The translations under genes were made by a program, and so were the position numbers. From the NCBI GenBank assembly GCA_003427395.1, contig BFEA01000034.1:2799153-2844669 (forward strand): a stretch of DNA of 45,517 nt, given 5' to 3'. Positions 1 to 11,491 of the stretch are shown in pieces (the first letter of the stretch is position 1; every line of letters starts with the position of its first letter). The notes under the pieces were generated by a model. That model searched no databases and had not been told where the DNA came from. It was given only the letters and a program-made list of their open reading frames with translations. Source of the stretch: Chara braunii. Its lineage: Eukaryota > Streptophyta > Charophyceae > Charales > Characeae.

Positions 1-60
<60 letters not shown>
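1..60. repeat. (CA)n microsatellite
   Basis: A pure CA dinucleotide tract of 30 units starts at the window edge, so its true length is unknown. It is the first of many dinucleotide tracts in the window. Confidence 0.98.
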
Positions 61-61
<1 letters not shown>

Positions 62-155
62 TTCATCCATAGGATGAGCAAAAATGAAATAAATCTTCCG
101 CTGAAACGTGGAAATATACAGTGCCCCTTTTTTAGCAAAATCGGAATGAATCGGT

Positions 156-156
156 T

Positions 157-195
<39 letters not shown>
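156..195. repeat. (TG)n(AG)n compound microsatellite
   Basis: A TG tract (156-180) runs directly into an AG tract (181-195). The same TG-to-AG or CA-to-GA junction recurs near 12.05 kb and 12.65 kb. Confidence 0.97.
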
Positions 196-275
196 TTGTC
201 GTGCCCTCGTTTCTGCTGCGTTCTCACGACGCGCGCCACGCTCCACGTCGTCGATTTTCGCTGCCCGCTCGCGCC

Positions 276-421
276 GGCTCGGCCCTCCGCCCCTTGCCAG
301 CTTCGCTTTTCCCTGCCCGCTACCTTCCCCGCCTATCTCTGCGCGGGCCTCAGCCCTGGGCCGGTTCCCCCGCATTGGCTCGGCCCTCCGCCCCTTACCC
401 GCTTCGCTTTTCCCTGCCCCC
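276..421. repeat. GC-rich partial tandem duplication, period 101 bp
   Basis: About 45 bp starting GGCTCGGCCCTCCGCCCCTT at 276 recurs almost unchanged at 377. The surrounding 200-480 region is pyrimidine- and GC-rich and has no stop codons in several frames for composition reasons only. I see no gene here. From 481 to about 1100 I see nothing I can name. Confidence 0.8.
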
Positions 422-1104
422 CGGGACGGTTGACACCTCCTCCCGACCGCGGTGTCCCAAGCGGTTTCCATTGGGCCCGCAACCGACCATGTCGCCAGAC
501 CCTTTGCTTGCTTTAATATGTATAGAGATGAATATCATCTTCTCCTAGCATTCATTCATACCCAAACCAAGCCCTTGAGACAAGACTTAGAGCCGAGGGA
601 GGAAAGGGATTTGGAAAATCTGACATTGGTCGTAACAGGATTGTTGGGCTAATCATAGTCCAGTCATTAAAAGCAAGCTTATTGTCCCCATTCAGATTAT
701 CCTCTTCTCCTCTCCTTGTGCCTTCCCATTCAACCCTCCCCATCTTCCCTCCCTGGGTTCCTCCTAGCCAGCATTGGTTGAAACGTTGAATATGTTGGCA
801 GATTTCTTTTGTGAGGATAAAAATTATATTTTTTCTTTAGCTTGTACCCATTTAATATTAATATCCGTTTGTATTTGTTGTTTTACCATGTCAGTAAATT
901 ATGGTCCATTAGTCTCACTCCTTCCACTTCATACGTACATCTTCTTAGCCATATTGCCCATAATACCGCTCTCCTTTTCATATTATACAAATTTTATGAG
1001 AATTCATCAATATTTTCAGGGGACCAAGTTTCAAGAAGGATAGCTCTCCAGTCCCATGACCACTGGACTTTTGTTTCCAAGTTAGACGAAATGCGATCCC
1101 ACCA

Positions 1105-2224
1105 CCTCCATAGTCAGATTGCCTTAGGACATTGTAAGAATATATGCTCAATTGTTTCTGGGATTAACTTAGAAGGGGACGCAAATTTACAAAATTTACA
1201 CCAGGGGAGCGCTTTCCCTCTTTGTTCCAATGTTGACCTATCTATTAACCAGTCATTTGTAGGAAGAATCTATGTTTTATTTGCCATTGTAGTGAAGCCG
1301 CTTTTGCAGGTTTAATTTTGGTCTTACTGAACCATTTTACTTTTCTTAATAATTCCTGATTAATATTGAGATGCTTCATTAATCTTTCCTCTACCTTGTC
1401 TTTTAAAAAACAAATTGGTCTAAGCATCCTATAAGTGAATTTCACTAACAGAGTGTGAAGAGCACACGAGTACGTTCTTCTTTTCCTTCTTGTATTAGTC
1501 CACTTCCAATTAACAGGATTAAAAGGAAGATGATTAATGGGTGTATCAGGTTTATAGGCTATTTATTTATCTTTGATTTTTACTACTCTAATCCTTAATA
1601 CTTGATTTTCTGTCACTCTCTTTGTATTATTCTGCTCCTTTATTATAACCATTTGATTGTTATCCATTTCATAGGTAGTAAGGAGTATCTCCCCATTCTC
1701 TTGAGTTGCTACCACATTACCTACTATGGTTGACTGATCAATAAAGCAACCCAATCTCCTTCTAATAACTGAGGACCTTTTTTTAAAATTCTTACCCAAT
1801 CCAAAGACATCCAGCCAATCAAATTCTTCAAAGCTTTCTCAAAATGATGACAATATCTAAGGTGGCCTTATAACTGAGAATGAGTAAACCATTTTTTTTC
1901 TTCACTGTTCCAATTATCTTTTATTCTAACAATACAATTTTTAACCCACCCTTTCCAGGGGAAGTCCTTACATTGAAGGACATATCCTTGAGGATCTTTG
2001 AGAAGACTGTTATTAAAGAGTGATTGTTGACATACCTCTTCCCATATGTCAGGGGGAACTCGATCTGTTAATGGTAATTCCCTCCATGTTTTGATGAGAT
2101 TAGACCAAAACGAATCCTTATGTAAGTCTACTCTTTCCGCCTTTCTATCTGATATACTTTGATCTATTGGTTCTTTCACTGTCCCTCTTGGAATAGTCCA
2201 AGATCTATTTTTCAGCCACATCAT
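1105..2224 (-). pseudogene. LINE C-terminal region with zf-RVT zinc finger remnant
   Basis: The segment 2224-1868 encodes 118 residues rich in W and K with no stop, the usual composition of the region after the RT thumb. Further on, 1445-1245 reads KVKWFSKTKIKPAKAASLQW, and 1200-1105 reads CKFCKF followed by ETIEHIFLQC. This gives Cys codons at 1200-1198 and 1191-1189, His at 1146-1144 and Cys at 1131-1129, a C-X2-C...H-X4-C finger like that closing many plant LINE ORF2 proteins. A stop codon lies between the upstream W-K segment and the finger. Confidence 0.8.
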
Positions 2225-2699
2225 TGGATCTATGTTGTCATGTGTTTTCGGAGCAAGCCTTCTGATTTGTTCTCATGCCAACACACTCCATGGGGTTTGG
2301 GGGTTAAAGAGTAGGCGTTTAATCCATTGAATCGATAGGGTCATAGCTTGTAAAGAGGGATCAATGATGTCCAATCCTCCTCTAGTTTTAAGTTGTATAT
2401 TACTGATTGCTATGCTACCCTGCTAATGATCTTATCAAGCTCATTATTTCCTTTCCATTAAAAAACTGATAGTTGGCGCCTCAAGGTTTTTAACCATTTT
2501 TTTATCTCATGCCCATATTGCTGATTTGTACCAAATTGATGTTAGAACCACATTATTAATTATCAGAATACGACCAAAGAGCGAAGTTTACTTATTCTTC
2601 CACAATTTCAGCTTGGCATATGCTTGTTTGGCTATACTATCATCATTAGTTGATGGTTTTCCTGCTGCTGACAGAGAAATACCCAGTACCCTGATGGGG

Positions 2700-3815
2700 G
2701 TTTCTAAGGGTAACCATTTTACTTGGAGAATTTCAGGGGGCCTTACTCCTTGATGATGAATTCACCAACCCATAGTTTTATTTCCCCAATTTACCCTCAT
2801 ATAAGGCAGTCTACAAAATTTAGCCATCAGCCTTTTAATTGCTTCCATATTCATCTTATATGCTTCTACCATCAGGGACAAATCGTCAGCAAAGAGAGAA
2901 CAAACAGGAATCACTTCCTCTGGAATGGATGACACTCAAATTCTTTTAATATCTTTGTGTTATCTAAGGTTAGCTGCTAAGGCCTCCATGATTATGACAA
3001 AAAGAAATGGGGCAATTGGGTCTCCATGTCTAACTGATCTCTGTAAGGAAATGGGGGGAGCTACATTACCATTGACCATGACCCTGGTTGTAGCATTACT
3101 ATGTAGAATTTTTACCCACCTCCTAAAGTTTGGACCAAAGTTAAATTTTTCTAAACATTTGTCTAGAAACAACCAATCCACATGATCATAGGCTTTTTCA
3201 AAATCTATAAATATGAATGTTGCATTATGTTTAGATTGTCATGATATCTTGATCAACTTATTGACTAATAATATATTATCTTGGATATTCCTTCCTGAGA
3301 TAAACCCTGTCTGTGCAAGATAAATAATTTCAGCAATGACTTTGGTTAATCTATTTGCTAAAGCTTTCACCATTAGCTTATAAACCACTTTTAATAGTGT
3401 GATAGGACGATAGTTACGAATGTTTGTTTTATCCCCTTTTATGTAAAGAAGAGTCAATACCCCTTGGTCCACAAATTCCCCAATTTGTCCTGAGTTTCAC
3501 ACTGTCTAATAGAGTTCCATGAGTTCTTGAGAAAGAAAATCTCATAGGGTTTCACAAAATTCATTGGGGAAATTATCTATGTCTGGGGTTTTTTCCTTCT
3601 TCCATAGACATTAAAGTTGTCCATATTTCTTTTTTGGAAACAAACATTTCTAATTCTTTTTTTTGTTCTTCAGTTAGTGATTTGACCAAAGGTGTAAGAA
3701 AATTTTCTATTTCCTGAATTCTTGGAAGCTTTGGGATATCTTTAGTTTCTGACTTGAAGAGATCCTGGAAAAAATCTCTAGCTATTTTCATACATGATGC
3801 TGATGACGTGGACAA
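2700..3815 (-). pseudogene. LINE reverse transcriptase remnant
   Basis: Segments read YRPITLL and QTGFISGRNIQDNILLVNKL (3472-3239), then a segment ending RHGDPIAPFLFVIIMEAL (3181-2960), typical of L1-clade RT fingers and palm. Continuing in the same frame past two stop codons gives the catalytic motif FADD (2893-2882) followed by LSLMVEAYKMN. The catalytic Asp-Asp pair is intact, but at least two in-frame stops lie between the palm and this motif, and further breaks separate the upstream pieces. It would copy LINE RNA at a nicked chromosomal target if active. Family assignment is firm and function is lost. Confidence 0.88.
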
Positions 3816-4833
3816 TGGATCGTTTATTCAGAAAGGGTCTTCTAGGGCTTCAATAATTGTACGCCCAAAGTTAATTTTTGCCGAAGAAAAAAAATTGCAT
3901 CCATTTGGTGTTTTCTCATCTTGCCTCTAATCCTTATTCCTTGCCATCTATATTCCATTTGAGTCAGTAATTGATCTTCCAATTCTTGGATTTCTTAAGC
4001 TAAAGGTTCTAACACCTCCATTTCTTCACATTCATTCTCCTATTGTTGTTGTTGAATTCTCTGAAGCAAAATTGTTTCCTTAGAGTGTCTTTGTAAGGCA
4101 AGGAGTTTAGAGTATTCATTACATGTACGTCCTAAAAATGCTAGGTCATTATTAAACCATTGTATATCGTCTTGGATGAGATCTCGCTGATTACACCAGA
4201 AACTTCATATCTATTTGAGGAAGTCTAATGTACTTCTGCAAAAAAAATGATACTCGTAGACTTGGTGCACATTAGACAATCATTCGATGCAACATACACC
4301 AACTTACGAGTTGAAGGAAAAAGAGAAGGAATAATATTCTCACACTTTAGATACCAATGCGTGTGGACCATGCGTAGGGAACATCCAACCCATACATAGG
4401 GGTGTGCATAGAATCGGTCTCCGGACATACTGTAAAACTACCCACCACGAATGCATCTATCCTGACCTGGTTTTATTCAGGGAGACCACTTCTACATGCT
4501 TAGCACAAAAATAGACAGTCGATCGATGTTACATACACAAAAACATGGGCGTGTGAAGGGACAGGGTTCCATACATCTTTCAATGCATCAGCGAGACGCA
4601 CATTTCATACACATCATAATCCTTGGCTCAACAATCAACAACCATCCGTGCTTTCAAGACATTCAAGCAATTAATCAATTTTGGCAATCGCCATACATTC
4701 TGTGCTGAAAAAAAAAGAAATGAGGAAGAGAAAGATAACTCATACATCAATCAAAGGAAACAAAATCTGAGACTGACACAAACGAAGATGGCCGAAACTA
4801 TAAATCAAAATTATACAGAGGATGCAAGAACAA

Positions 4834-5177
4834 ACATTTTGTTAAAATTGACATTTTTTACTATTTTCATGAAAATTGATCTTCCAAAAAAACACAGTAT
4901 TTTTTAGTATTTTTTTTGTGTCGACCACATCAGACCATTGATGGTCCGGCGTCCCGGACATCAGATCTGCCTTGATTTTTTTTCATTTTTTTATGACCCT
5001 CGGATGTATTTGGATGGTACTTTACGTCGAGATACATTAGATGGTCCGGAGTCCCCAGGACGTCGGACCATCAATGGTCCAATGTCGTGGGCACAAAAAC
5101 ACGCTAAAAAACACAGTTTTTTTCTTGGATGCCCAATTTCGTGAAAATAGTAAAAAATGTCAATTTTAACGAAATGT
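4834..5177. mobile_element. Foldback/MITE-like element with ~120 bp terminal inverted repeats
   Basis: The left end reads ACATTTTGTTAAAATTGAC and continues through a TTTTTTACTATTTTCA block. The right end (to 5177) is its inverse with a few mismatches. The arms continue through a TTTTTGTG block to GACCATTGATGGTCC, so only about 100 bp in the centre is unpaired. There is no coding capacity. I could not find a convincing target-site duplication, so the superfamily is not assigned. A non-autonomous DNA transposon is the simplest reading. Confidence 0.75.
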
Positions 5178-5205
5178 CAGTTCAAGGAGATAACAAAACT
5201 TCAAC

Positions 5206-5208
<3 letters not shown>

Positions 5209-5264
<56 letters not shown>
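5209..5264. repeat. (CT)n microsatellite
   Basis: An uninterrupted CT tract of about 28 units. The DNA after it (5265-5509) holds nothing I can identify. Confidence 0.97.
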
Positions 5265-5267
<3 letters not shown>

Positions 5268-5509
5268 GTTCCACGATGCGGGCAATCTGTTGCCCCACAC
5301 CTACCAATAACCCGAAGTTGTCATCCTGCTTAGTACGAGCATGCAAACCAGGTTCGCCTGTGTACCACAGCCCTTCGCGGTCACACGTCAGCCCCGGATA
5401 CCCAGCACCAACTCGTTAGATCGCCCAACTCCCTACTCACCATTCAATCTCTACTCGTTAGCCGATCCTCTCGACCTCGCTAACTCCAAATGTAGATTAG
5501 AGAGCGAAT

Positions 5510-5670
5510 TGGTCGCACTTGCAAGATTTATAGCATTTGGTATTTGCGCGAGATAATTCTGGATTATGTTGAAGCAAGGAGAAGAGGAGGAAGGGAGTTC
5601 CTAAAGGTACATGATTGGGCCGCGGCGTGGGGGACGCAACCACTCTCCATGCATCGATCTGATCATGCAT
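5510..5670 (-). repeat. LTR-like repeat with TATA motif, inverted copy
   Basis: Read on the minus strand this contains CATGGAGAGTGG, then CCCACGCCGCGGCC, then GCTATAAAT and GCAAGTGCG. The same blocks in the same order occur on the plus strand at about 7430-7605, and the TATA block again at 8157-8180. A GC-rich box followed by TATAAAT is what an LTR U3 region would look like, but no LTR ends were found. The interval 5671-6600 between this copy and the Ty3 remnant shows no feature I can name. Confidence 0.5.
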
Positions 5671-6599
5671 CTTCTTGACCAATGAGATAGACAAAAAAAA
5701 GGCACAAGTTTTAGCACGAAGAAAAATCAAGAGGGAGATGATTACAATTGCACCCGCGCTTGCCAAGAAGGAGCAAGAAAAGATTACAGTTGCGATCATA
5801 ATTTAGGCGCTGCGGGAACAGAGCCTAAGACAGAATGCAGTAAGGCGCGCACGAGTAAGGAGCATTGTGCAGTTACAACAACAAATTATGATGCCCCTAA
5901 TTCCTAACCCAATTTTAAAGTCATAATTCCCGTTGTTCCTCGTACTTCAAAAATTCAAAAAAAAAATATATGCGCGATGATCGCGCCTAAGTCCCTATCC
6001 TACTTTTAGCAGAATAAAAAAGAAGTTATGACAACAATTATTTTTCGCGTGTGCTAAGGCGCTCCCCACTACTAACCGCCATGAGACCAAACTCTTCCAA
6101 AAGATGAGAGCATTTTTGCAATTGGGTCGGCCCCTCCCATTCAACCCCCGAAATACAGCCACGCAGAAAACCGCGTGTTTCATAAAGTAGTTTGTCACAA
6201 TCTTTTGTTTTTCTTTTGGTTTTTCAAAGGGGCTCACAAGGTCCAATTGCCGAGCCTCGTCCAACCCCCGAAAAGTTGAGAAAAGATGGGAAAACAACCA
6301 GTTTTCCCGTTTTTCCCAAGAGTGACAGAGGTAGTGGTGGTTTAACCACTTGTGCTCAATCTCAATAAACTATTGATTGCAAGTATTTTTCAAAATTCCA
6401 AAATTTTGAAAACTTAACTCCTTCAAAAATTCTTTTTTTGTTTGCGATGTCATGAATTTTCGATTTTTTTCGGTCCAGGAATTCACTGCTTCGTTGGGGC
6501 TAACCGCGAGTATTTATAGTCCGAACTTGGGTTTCACAATCAAATCAATTATTGGTGGACAATGCTCTTGCTTTCTGAAAATTTGGATGTTGCTTGTGT

Positions 6600-7190
6600 T
6601 TTCAGTACTCGACCATGTTGGACTGAACCATGCTCATCTACCTCAACGACGTCCTGGTATACATTCAGACTTTGGACAACCATGTCGAGCACTTACATGC
6701 CATTTTGAATCGTGTTCACATGGCTAAGTGCAAGGCCAACTATGACAAGTGCGAGTTCGCTTGTCAAGAGCATGAGCATTTGGGTCACTATGTGTCCCCG
6801 CAAGGCATTCGTCTGCTTGAGGTTATCCAAGATTGCCCCAAGCCAACCAACACCAGGACAATTCGGTCTTTCATAGGATCTTCATCTGGTAACAAAGCTT
6901 CATCAGCTGCTACGCACGGATAGGCACACCTTTCACGCGACTTCATACCCCAACGGTGCCATTCGAGTCCAAAGATGGTGCACGAGTTGCATTTTGGACT
7001 CTCTCAAGATGCCAGTGCTAATGACTCACGTTGATTACCGGCAATAACCCGCTCACCTTTGGAAAGACGCAAGACACCGCAAGTACCATCGCAAAGTCGA
7101 TGCACTTTATTGATCAGTTCGATTTTGGTGTGCAACATCTTCGAGGCACGTTTAAATAAGTTGCAGATGCTATTTCATGCCAACCGGATT
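6600..7190 (+). pseudogene. Ty3/gypsy reverse transcriptase-RNase H remnant
   Basis: From 6630 the reading frame gives IYLNDVLVYIQTLDNHVEHL, with YLND in place of the usual YLDD, then ANYDKCEF and LGHYVSPQGI. These are the palm and connection motifs of Ty3/gypsy RT. About 7110-7190 reads FDFGVQHLRGTFK, a stop, then VADAISCQPDF, the end of the RNase H domain. The fingers upstream of the active site are missing and stops and frameshifts interrupt the rest. It is the 5' part of the same kind of element as the integrase remnant at 9630-11210. Confidence 0.85.
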
Positions 7191-7429
7191 TTCGGTGCAA
7201 TGATGCACCACACGTTCGTAGGTGATGAGAGTTTTGCACCAGCATTTTATTTAAGGATACAAGTTCATATTGGATAACCTCACGTTCGCCCTGTGACGCG
7301 CAAGCTTCCGGACCTGCACCATCTTTCATTCCCGCTTCTGTAACTGTATCTCTCTCTTCTTGACTCTCTCACCTTTCTTCCCGCTTTCTTCCTTCCGACT
7401 GTGCATGCATCTTCCCTCACTTTGATAGG

Positions 7430-7605
7430 CCGACGCACCGCATGCCTGGATCGATGCATGGAGAGTGGCCGCAACCCCCACGCCGCGGCCTGACCATGCA
7501 GAATGTAGGCACTTCCCTTCTCTCTTCCTTTTTTCTGTCTTGGGTATGATCCCGAGTTTTTCACGCAAACGCGCATGCTATAAATTTCGCAAGCGCGTCT
7601 GCCTC
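7430..7605 (+). repeat. LTR-like repeat with TATA motif, direct copy
   Basis: This copy matches the minus-strand repeat at 5510-5670: ATCGATGCATGGAGAGTGG, then CACGCCGCGGCC, then GCTATAAATTTCGCAAGCG near 7575-7595. The two copies face opposite ways around about 1.8 kb that includes the RT remnant. Confidence 0.5.
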
Positions 7606-8035
7606 GTGATCGGCCCTAACTGGCCCCCTTTCAATATCTAACAACGGTCCCTTGGTGCGCGATCATCCCCTACTGGCCACGGACCCCGTGCTCAGAGTGT
7701 CAGCAAGACCATATTCACCGCGCGGCAGGATTCGTCCGCCAGTCCTGAACTGAGGCGGACCAGCGATCGCACAGTCTCCGAAGAGACCAGCCTCGTCAGA
7801 CTCCGAAGTCTACTACGAGCGACGTCTATGGCTAACCAGCCAGCGCGACACTCATAGCGTCCCGGAGGTCCATCAGATCCGAGACTGACCACGACGCCGA
7901 TGCTCACACCAACGGTAGCCTTGTGTCCCGAAGGTCAAGCTACCAACGCAACTCGGGATTACCATCTTGCTCAATTACCCTTGAACTGGCCACAAGGAGA
8001 TCCCAGTTCCGACCTGGGACTCCACTACAATTTCC

Positions 8036-8623
8036 TAAAATCCTTGGCACACCCCTATTTCGCACTTTCGTGCCCCCATCCCACTCCGATCGGGAAGTCG
8101 AGCTGGGCGTGAGGTTGGGCGTCACAACCCTTCCTAGCATCGATCTTCTTTTCGGCAGCTATAAATTCCGCAAGTGTTTTCGAAAAGCTCTCTCTCTCTC
8201 GACTCATCAGCCCGCTTCCGAGAAGCTGTGGCTAGGTAGTATGAAGGAAGGTGCGAGTCGAAAAGTCCCGACGAGCTGGCTGTGGTTTTAGCACTCGGCA
8301 TGCTGGATCGGCTGACGAGCTGTGGGATCCAAGCAGGGCCGTGCAAAGACTAAGTCGGCGGGGTGACGATCGCGATGGTAGGTTGGCACATGACAGCGGG
8401 GATCATCAGTGCAAGTGAGATGTTCGAGTCGGAAGTGAGTGAGTGCATGGCCTGGGGCTATGGTGGAATTTTATGGCAGAAGTGCTTCCCCTTTTTTCCC
8501 CAAAATTTGTACCTTCGAGTGTGAATTCCGATCGCTCGGCTTTTAAGCTGGAACTTCCGTGGACAAGATTGCCTGACATTCTATGATTGCTTTCTACTCG
8601 TCTTTCCCTCCCGATCTGCGTCT

Positions 8624-8678
<55 letters not shown>

Positions 8679-9610
8679 CATGTTATAATGTAATGGATGA
8701 ATTATGGTAACCTTGCTTCTCTCACTTCGATATGGGCATGCGGTGAGTAGTCTGACAGAGTTGTTATAACATGATTTTAAGGACGATTGGCTGATCGACT
8801 CAATGATCTGGATGCCTGGAGTGTCAAAGGAATGATTTATGATTGAGATCTGTTTTGAGCTTACCTTTGCTGCCATGTGGACTGACTGCCCCAACCTGAC
8901 CGGGCGCCAACTTCCCGTGCCCCCGCCGCGCCCCTTCCCGTACAACGAGGAAACGATACGTGTATGCGAGTGGGACGTACGAGAAGCCGTCGCCAAAATT
9001 GGAGGGCGTTCTTGGTGCGGGTTTTGTTTTCATTGATACGCACTTTCCGCCCTATTCGTTGTTATTTCCATTTACCGAACTGATCGTCGTCCCATGGATG
9101 GCAGTGGAGCCTCATTGGCCTAACACTGCAGCGATTGTCGTCGCTTCGAGCGTTACCAGGCCAAAGGTTTCCACTATCGTACACATGGCGAGGACGAGCA
9201 CAAAAAGAAGGCTACTCTATTGAGGCCCTCCACATCGGACTCGAAGTTGTGTAACGAGCGCCGACGAGACCTCATCCGAAAACGGGATAGCACATGTGTA
9301 CCTGCCCCCTTTCACACGAAACAAAGAGCGACGGCTCGCTGGGAAGTCCAGCGATACGCTTTAGATTGAATTTCCCATAGCTGCAAGCCCCGCGCGCGCC
9401 TTTTTCTCTCTTAAAACCCGCGTGGCAACGAATGATCTCCTTGCTACCGTCGGACCAACATGAGGGATTTCAGTGCTGTCTATGTCCTCGCACTCAATTT
9501 TCAAAAATCCTTGGCACACCCCATCTTTGCTGCCCTTCCCCGGGCCCCCTTTCGCAAACCAAAACACTCCGACCGGGAAGCAGCGCCCGGCGTGAGGTTG
9601 AGCATCACCT
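8036..9610 (+). repeat. Diverged direct repeat pair inside the Ty3 interruption
   Basis: Blocks at about 8036-8125 and 9506-9608 share AAAATCCTTGGCACACCCC, a CACTCCGAYCGGGAAG block and GGCGTGAGGTTG in the same order. The first copy is followed by GCTATAAATTCCGCAAGTG at 8157. They lie in the 2.4 kb between the RNase H and integrase remnants, which should be nearly adjacent in an intact Ty3 element, so this interval is probably inserted DNA. Repeated ends fit a nested element, but divergence is high and the borders are unclear. Confidence 0.4.
8626..8675. repeat. (CT)n microsatellite
   Basis: A CT tract of about 25 units. The minus-strand open frame across it (Glu-Arg repeats) is a repeat translation and not a gene. 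From 8676 to 9505 I see no named feature. Confidence 0.97.
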
Positions 9611-9629
9611 GCCTTATGAGGCACTCACT

Positions 9630-11210
9630 TTGTAGGACCAACCGACAAGCCACTACCGCATCGCTGATGGATTCTTGCTTCTTCATACTCGTGGCAAAGA
9701 CTTGTTAGGTGTTCCTCACAAATGTTCTCTCCGGACTCACTTTCTACAAGTAATGGGACTTTCGGATCATTGCTTGCTGGCCATTTTGGAATCAACGGCA
9801 TGGTCGAGCGACTTCGACAACCGTTCTCTTGGCCCGAGTTGGTGAAGTTTGTCAAGCATTTTGCAATGTCGGCGCCTAGCACAGCCTTCCAAACACAATC
9901 CCTATGTCAAGTTGCGACCGTTACCCGTACTAACGAGCTCAGTCTATCTATTACTATGGATGTCTCCGGCCCCTTCCCTTCCGATCAATTCGATCACAAT
10001 AACATTCTCATGGTGGTTAAATGCTTGAGCAAGTACAATCGGTTCCTCCCGTGCACGTAACATGCAACCGCTCCCGAGCGCGCACAAATTTTGCACACCG
10101 GTTGGATTTGCGGCCATGAAGTTCCGCATGACATTGTTAGTGAACCTGATTCTCACTTTATGTTGACCTCTTGGACCACCCTCATGAAGGAGTCCGGAAA
10201 CAAGATGAAACCGAGTTAAGCTCCGCACCCACAAACGGACCAGCAGATGGAGTAGGCGCATTAGACCGCTCCCGGGCTCGCACAAATTTTGCACACTGGT
10301 TGCCATTGAGTTCCACATGACATTGTTAGCGACATTGTTAGTGAACCTGACACCCAGTTCATGTCAACCTTTTGGACACCCCTTGTGAAGAAGTCCAGAA
10401 CTGAGATGAAACAGAGTTCAGCTCTGCACCTACTAGCAGACCGATAGATGAAATGGGCGCATTACACTGTTCAAATGATGCTTCATACTCGTCCATCCGG
10501 ATCAGAGGGCTTGGGTTGCAACCCATCGTTGCAACCCAAGTGATTGAGTTCGCCTACAACAATTCGTTGCATCGAACATTTGGCGTTACTTCATCCAAGT
10601 TTTACGACGGTGGTCCGAGAGGCCAAGTTTTTGCAGACCTTCCTCAGGCAGCCGATATTGAGACAACTTGCACACCTCCCTCTACTCGTAAGATGCGTGA
10701 GTTGCTGGCCAAAGCCCTCATGCATATGCAAAAAGCACACGGTCGTATGCAACATCAAGCCAATTGGCATCTTGTGCCTTGTCCGATCCATGAGGGCAGA
10801 GTCTTGTATGGGTCTCCTTCTAGGTGTTTCAACTCGATCAAAACATCTCTCCCAAACTCGACGACAAGGTCTCCCCAAATGCTTTGGACCTCGTCCATTC
10901 TTTTCAGAGCTGGCAACCGGTCTATTGGCCCCTCCTTCGCCATCCACATGCCACTTCACCTCCGCATCCACCCGGTCTTTCACCTATGTTTCACCTGAGA
11001 GCTAGGACTTTCCAAACAGGCGTGAGGAAGATCCTCCTGATATGGATGGACACCAAGAGGTTGACCGCGTCATTACTCATCGCCACCACAAAAACAAGCC
11101 AATGCAATACAAGGTTCACTTCAAGAAAAGTGATCCCAACTGCATGTAATGGATCACTCGAGCAGACTTGCAATCCTCTGCACCAGACATCTACGTCCAT
11201 TACGAGTCTC
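9630..11210 (+). pseudogene. Ty3/gypsy chromovirus integrase and chromodomain remnant
   Basis: Pieces in order: DGFLLLHTRGKDLLGVPHK at about 9665-9720 (pre-integrase), LAGHFGINGMVERLRQPFSW (zinc-binding region) near 9775-9833, SITMDVSGPFP with the first catalytic Asp near 9950-9975, VSEPDSHFM with the second catalytic Asp near 10140, HPQTDQQME near 10225-10250, IEFAYNNSLHRTFG near 10540-10585, KAHGRMQHQANWHL near 10735-10770, then RIHPVFHL near 10965. A chromodomain-like end follows from 11042: QEVDRVITHRHHKNKPMQYK, a stop, then WITRADLQ. The chromodomain identifies a chromovirus. Multiple stops and frameshifts make it non-functional. Confidence 0.87.
10067..10464 (+). repeat. 198 bp tandem duplication inside the integrase core
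   Basis: The segment starting ACCGCTCCCG at 10067 is repeated from 10265 with about 80 percent identity by eye. Both copies contain the GTGAACCTGA block around the second catalytic Asp. The period of 198 bp is 66 codons, so it keeps frame. The divergence between copies shows it is old relative to the cleaner repeats in the window. Confidence 0.8.
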
Positions 11211-11491
11211 TTCTAGCCAGGACTCAGGACAGGAGATGGCCCAAGAGACAGGCGGAGGTGGGATCGAGTAGGCCCAACACTATATTTATCGCTGGGCGGG
11301 CCGCATTCTACGGACTCAGCATTGGAGAGATACGCGACTACTCTACTGCAGGACGCTGCATTCTGGGAGTGATGCTGAGGAGAGCTGCACTAGAGTATAG
11401 GTTAGAGGAGATAGGAGGACAGGGAGTAGATGCCAGGAGGTGCCGAGGAGGAGAGGGCTGACTTGCAGACTCACCTGCTGGACGCCTTGCC

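Larger units (their letters stand above)
1105..4210 (-). mobile_element. Degenerate L1-type LINE (non-LTR retrotransposon), 5' truncated
   Basis: On the minus strand, in order, there is a charged linker of the kind found between endonuclease and RT (4180-3850), reverse transcriptase segments (3815-2700), a post-RT segment (2224-1868) and a terminal CCHC zinc finger of zf-RVT type (1200-1129). The order and motifs match L1-clade ORF2. No apurinic endonuclease domain is visible upstream, so the copy is 5' truncated. Stops and frameshifts interrupt every domain, so it is dead. I did not find a poly(A) tail or target-site duplication and the 3' limit is uncertain. It is AT-rich compared with the flanking DNA. 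An element of this class is a plausible source of the enzymes behind the poly(A)-tailed insertions elsewhere in the window. Confidence 0.88.

Noticed and set aside
8406-8996. 196-codon minus-strand open frame
   Set aside because: Its centre is a Glu-Arg repeat from the (CT)n tract and the remainder has no recognisable motif or splice context.
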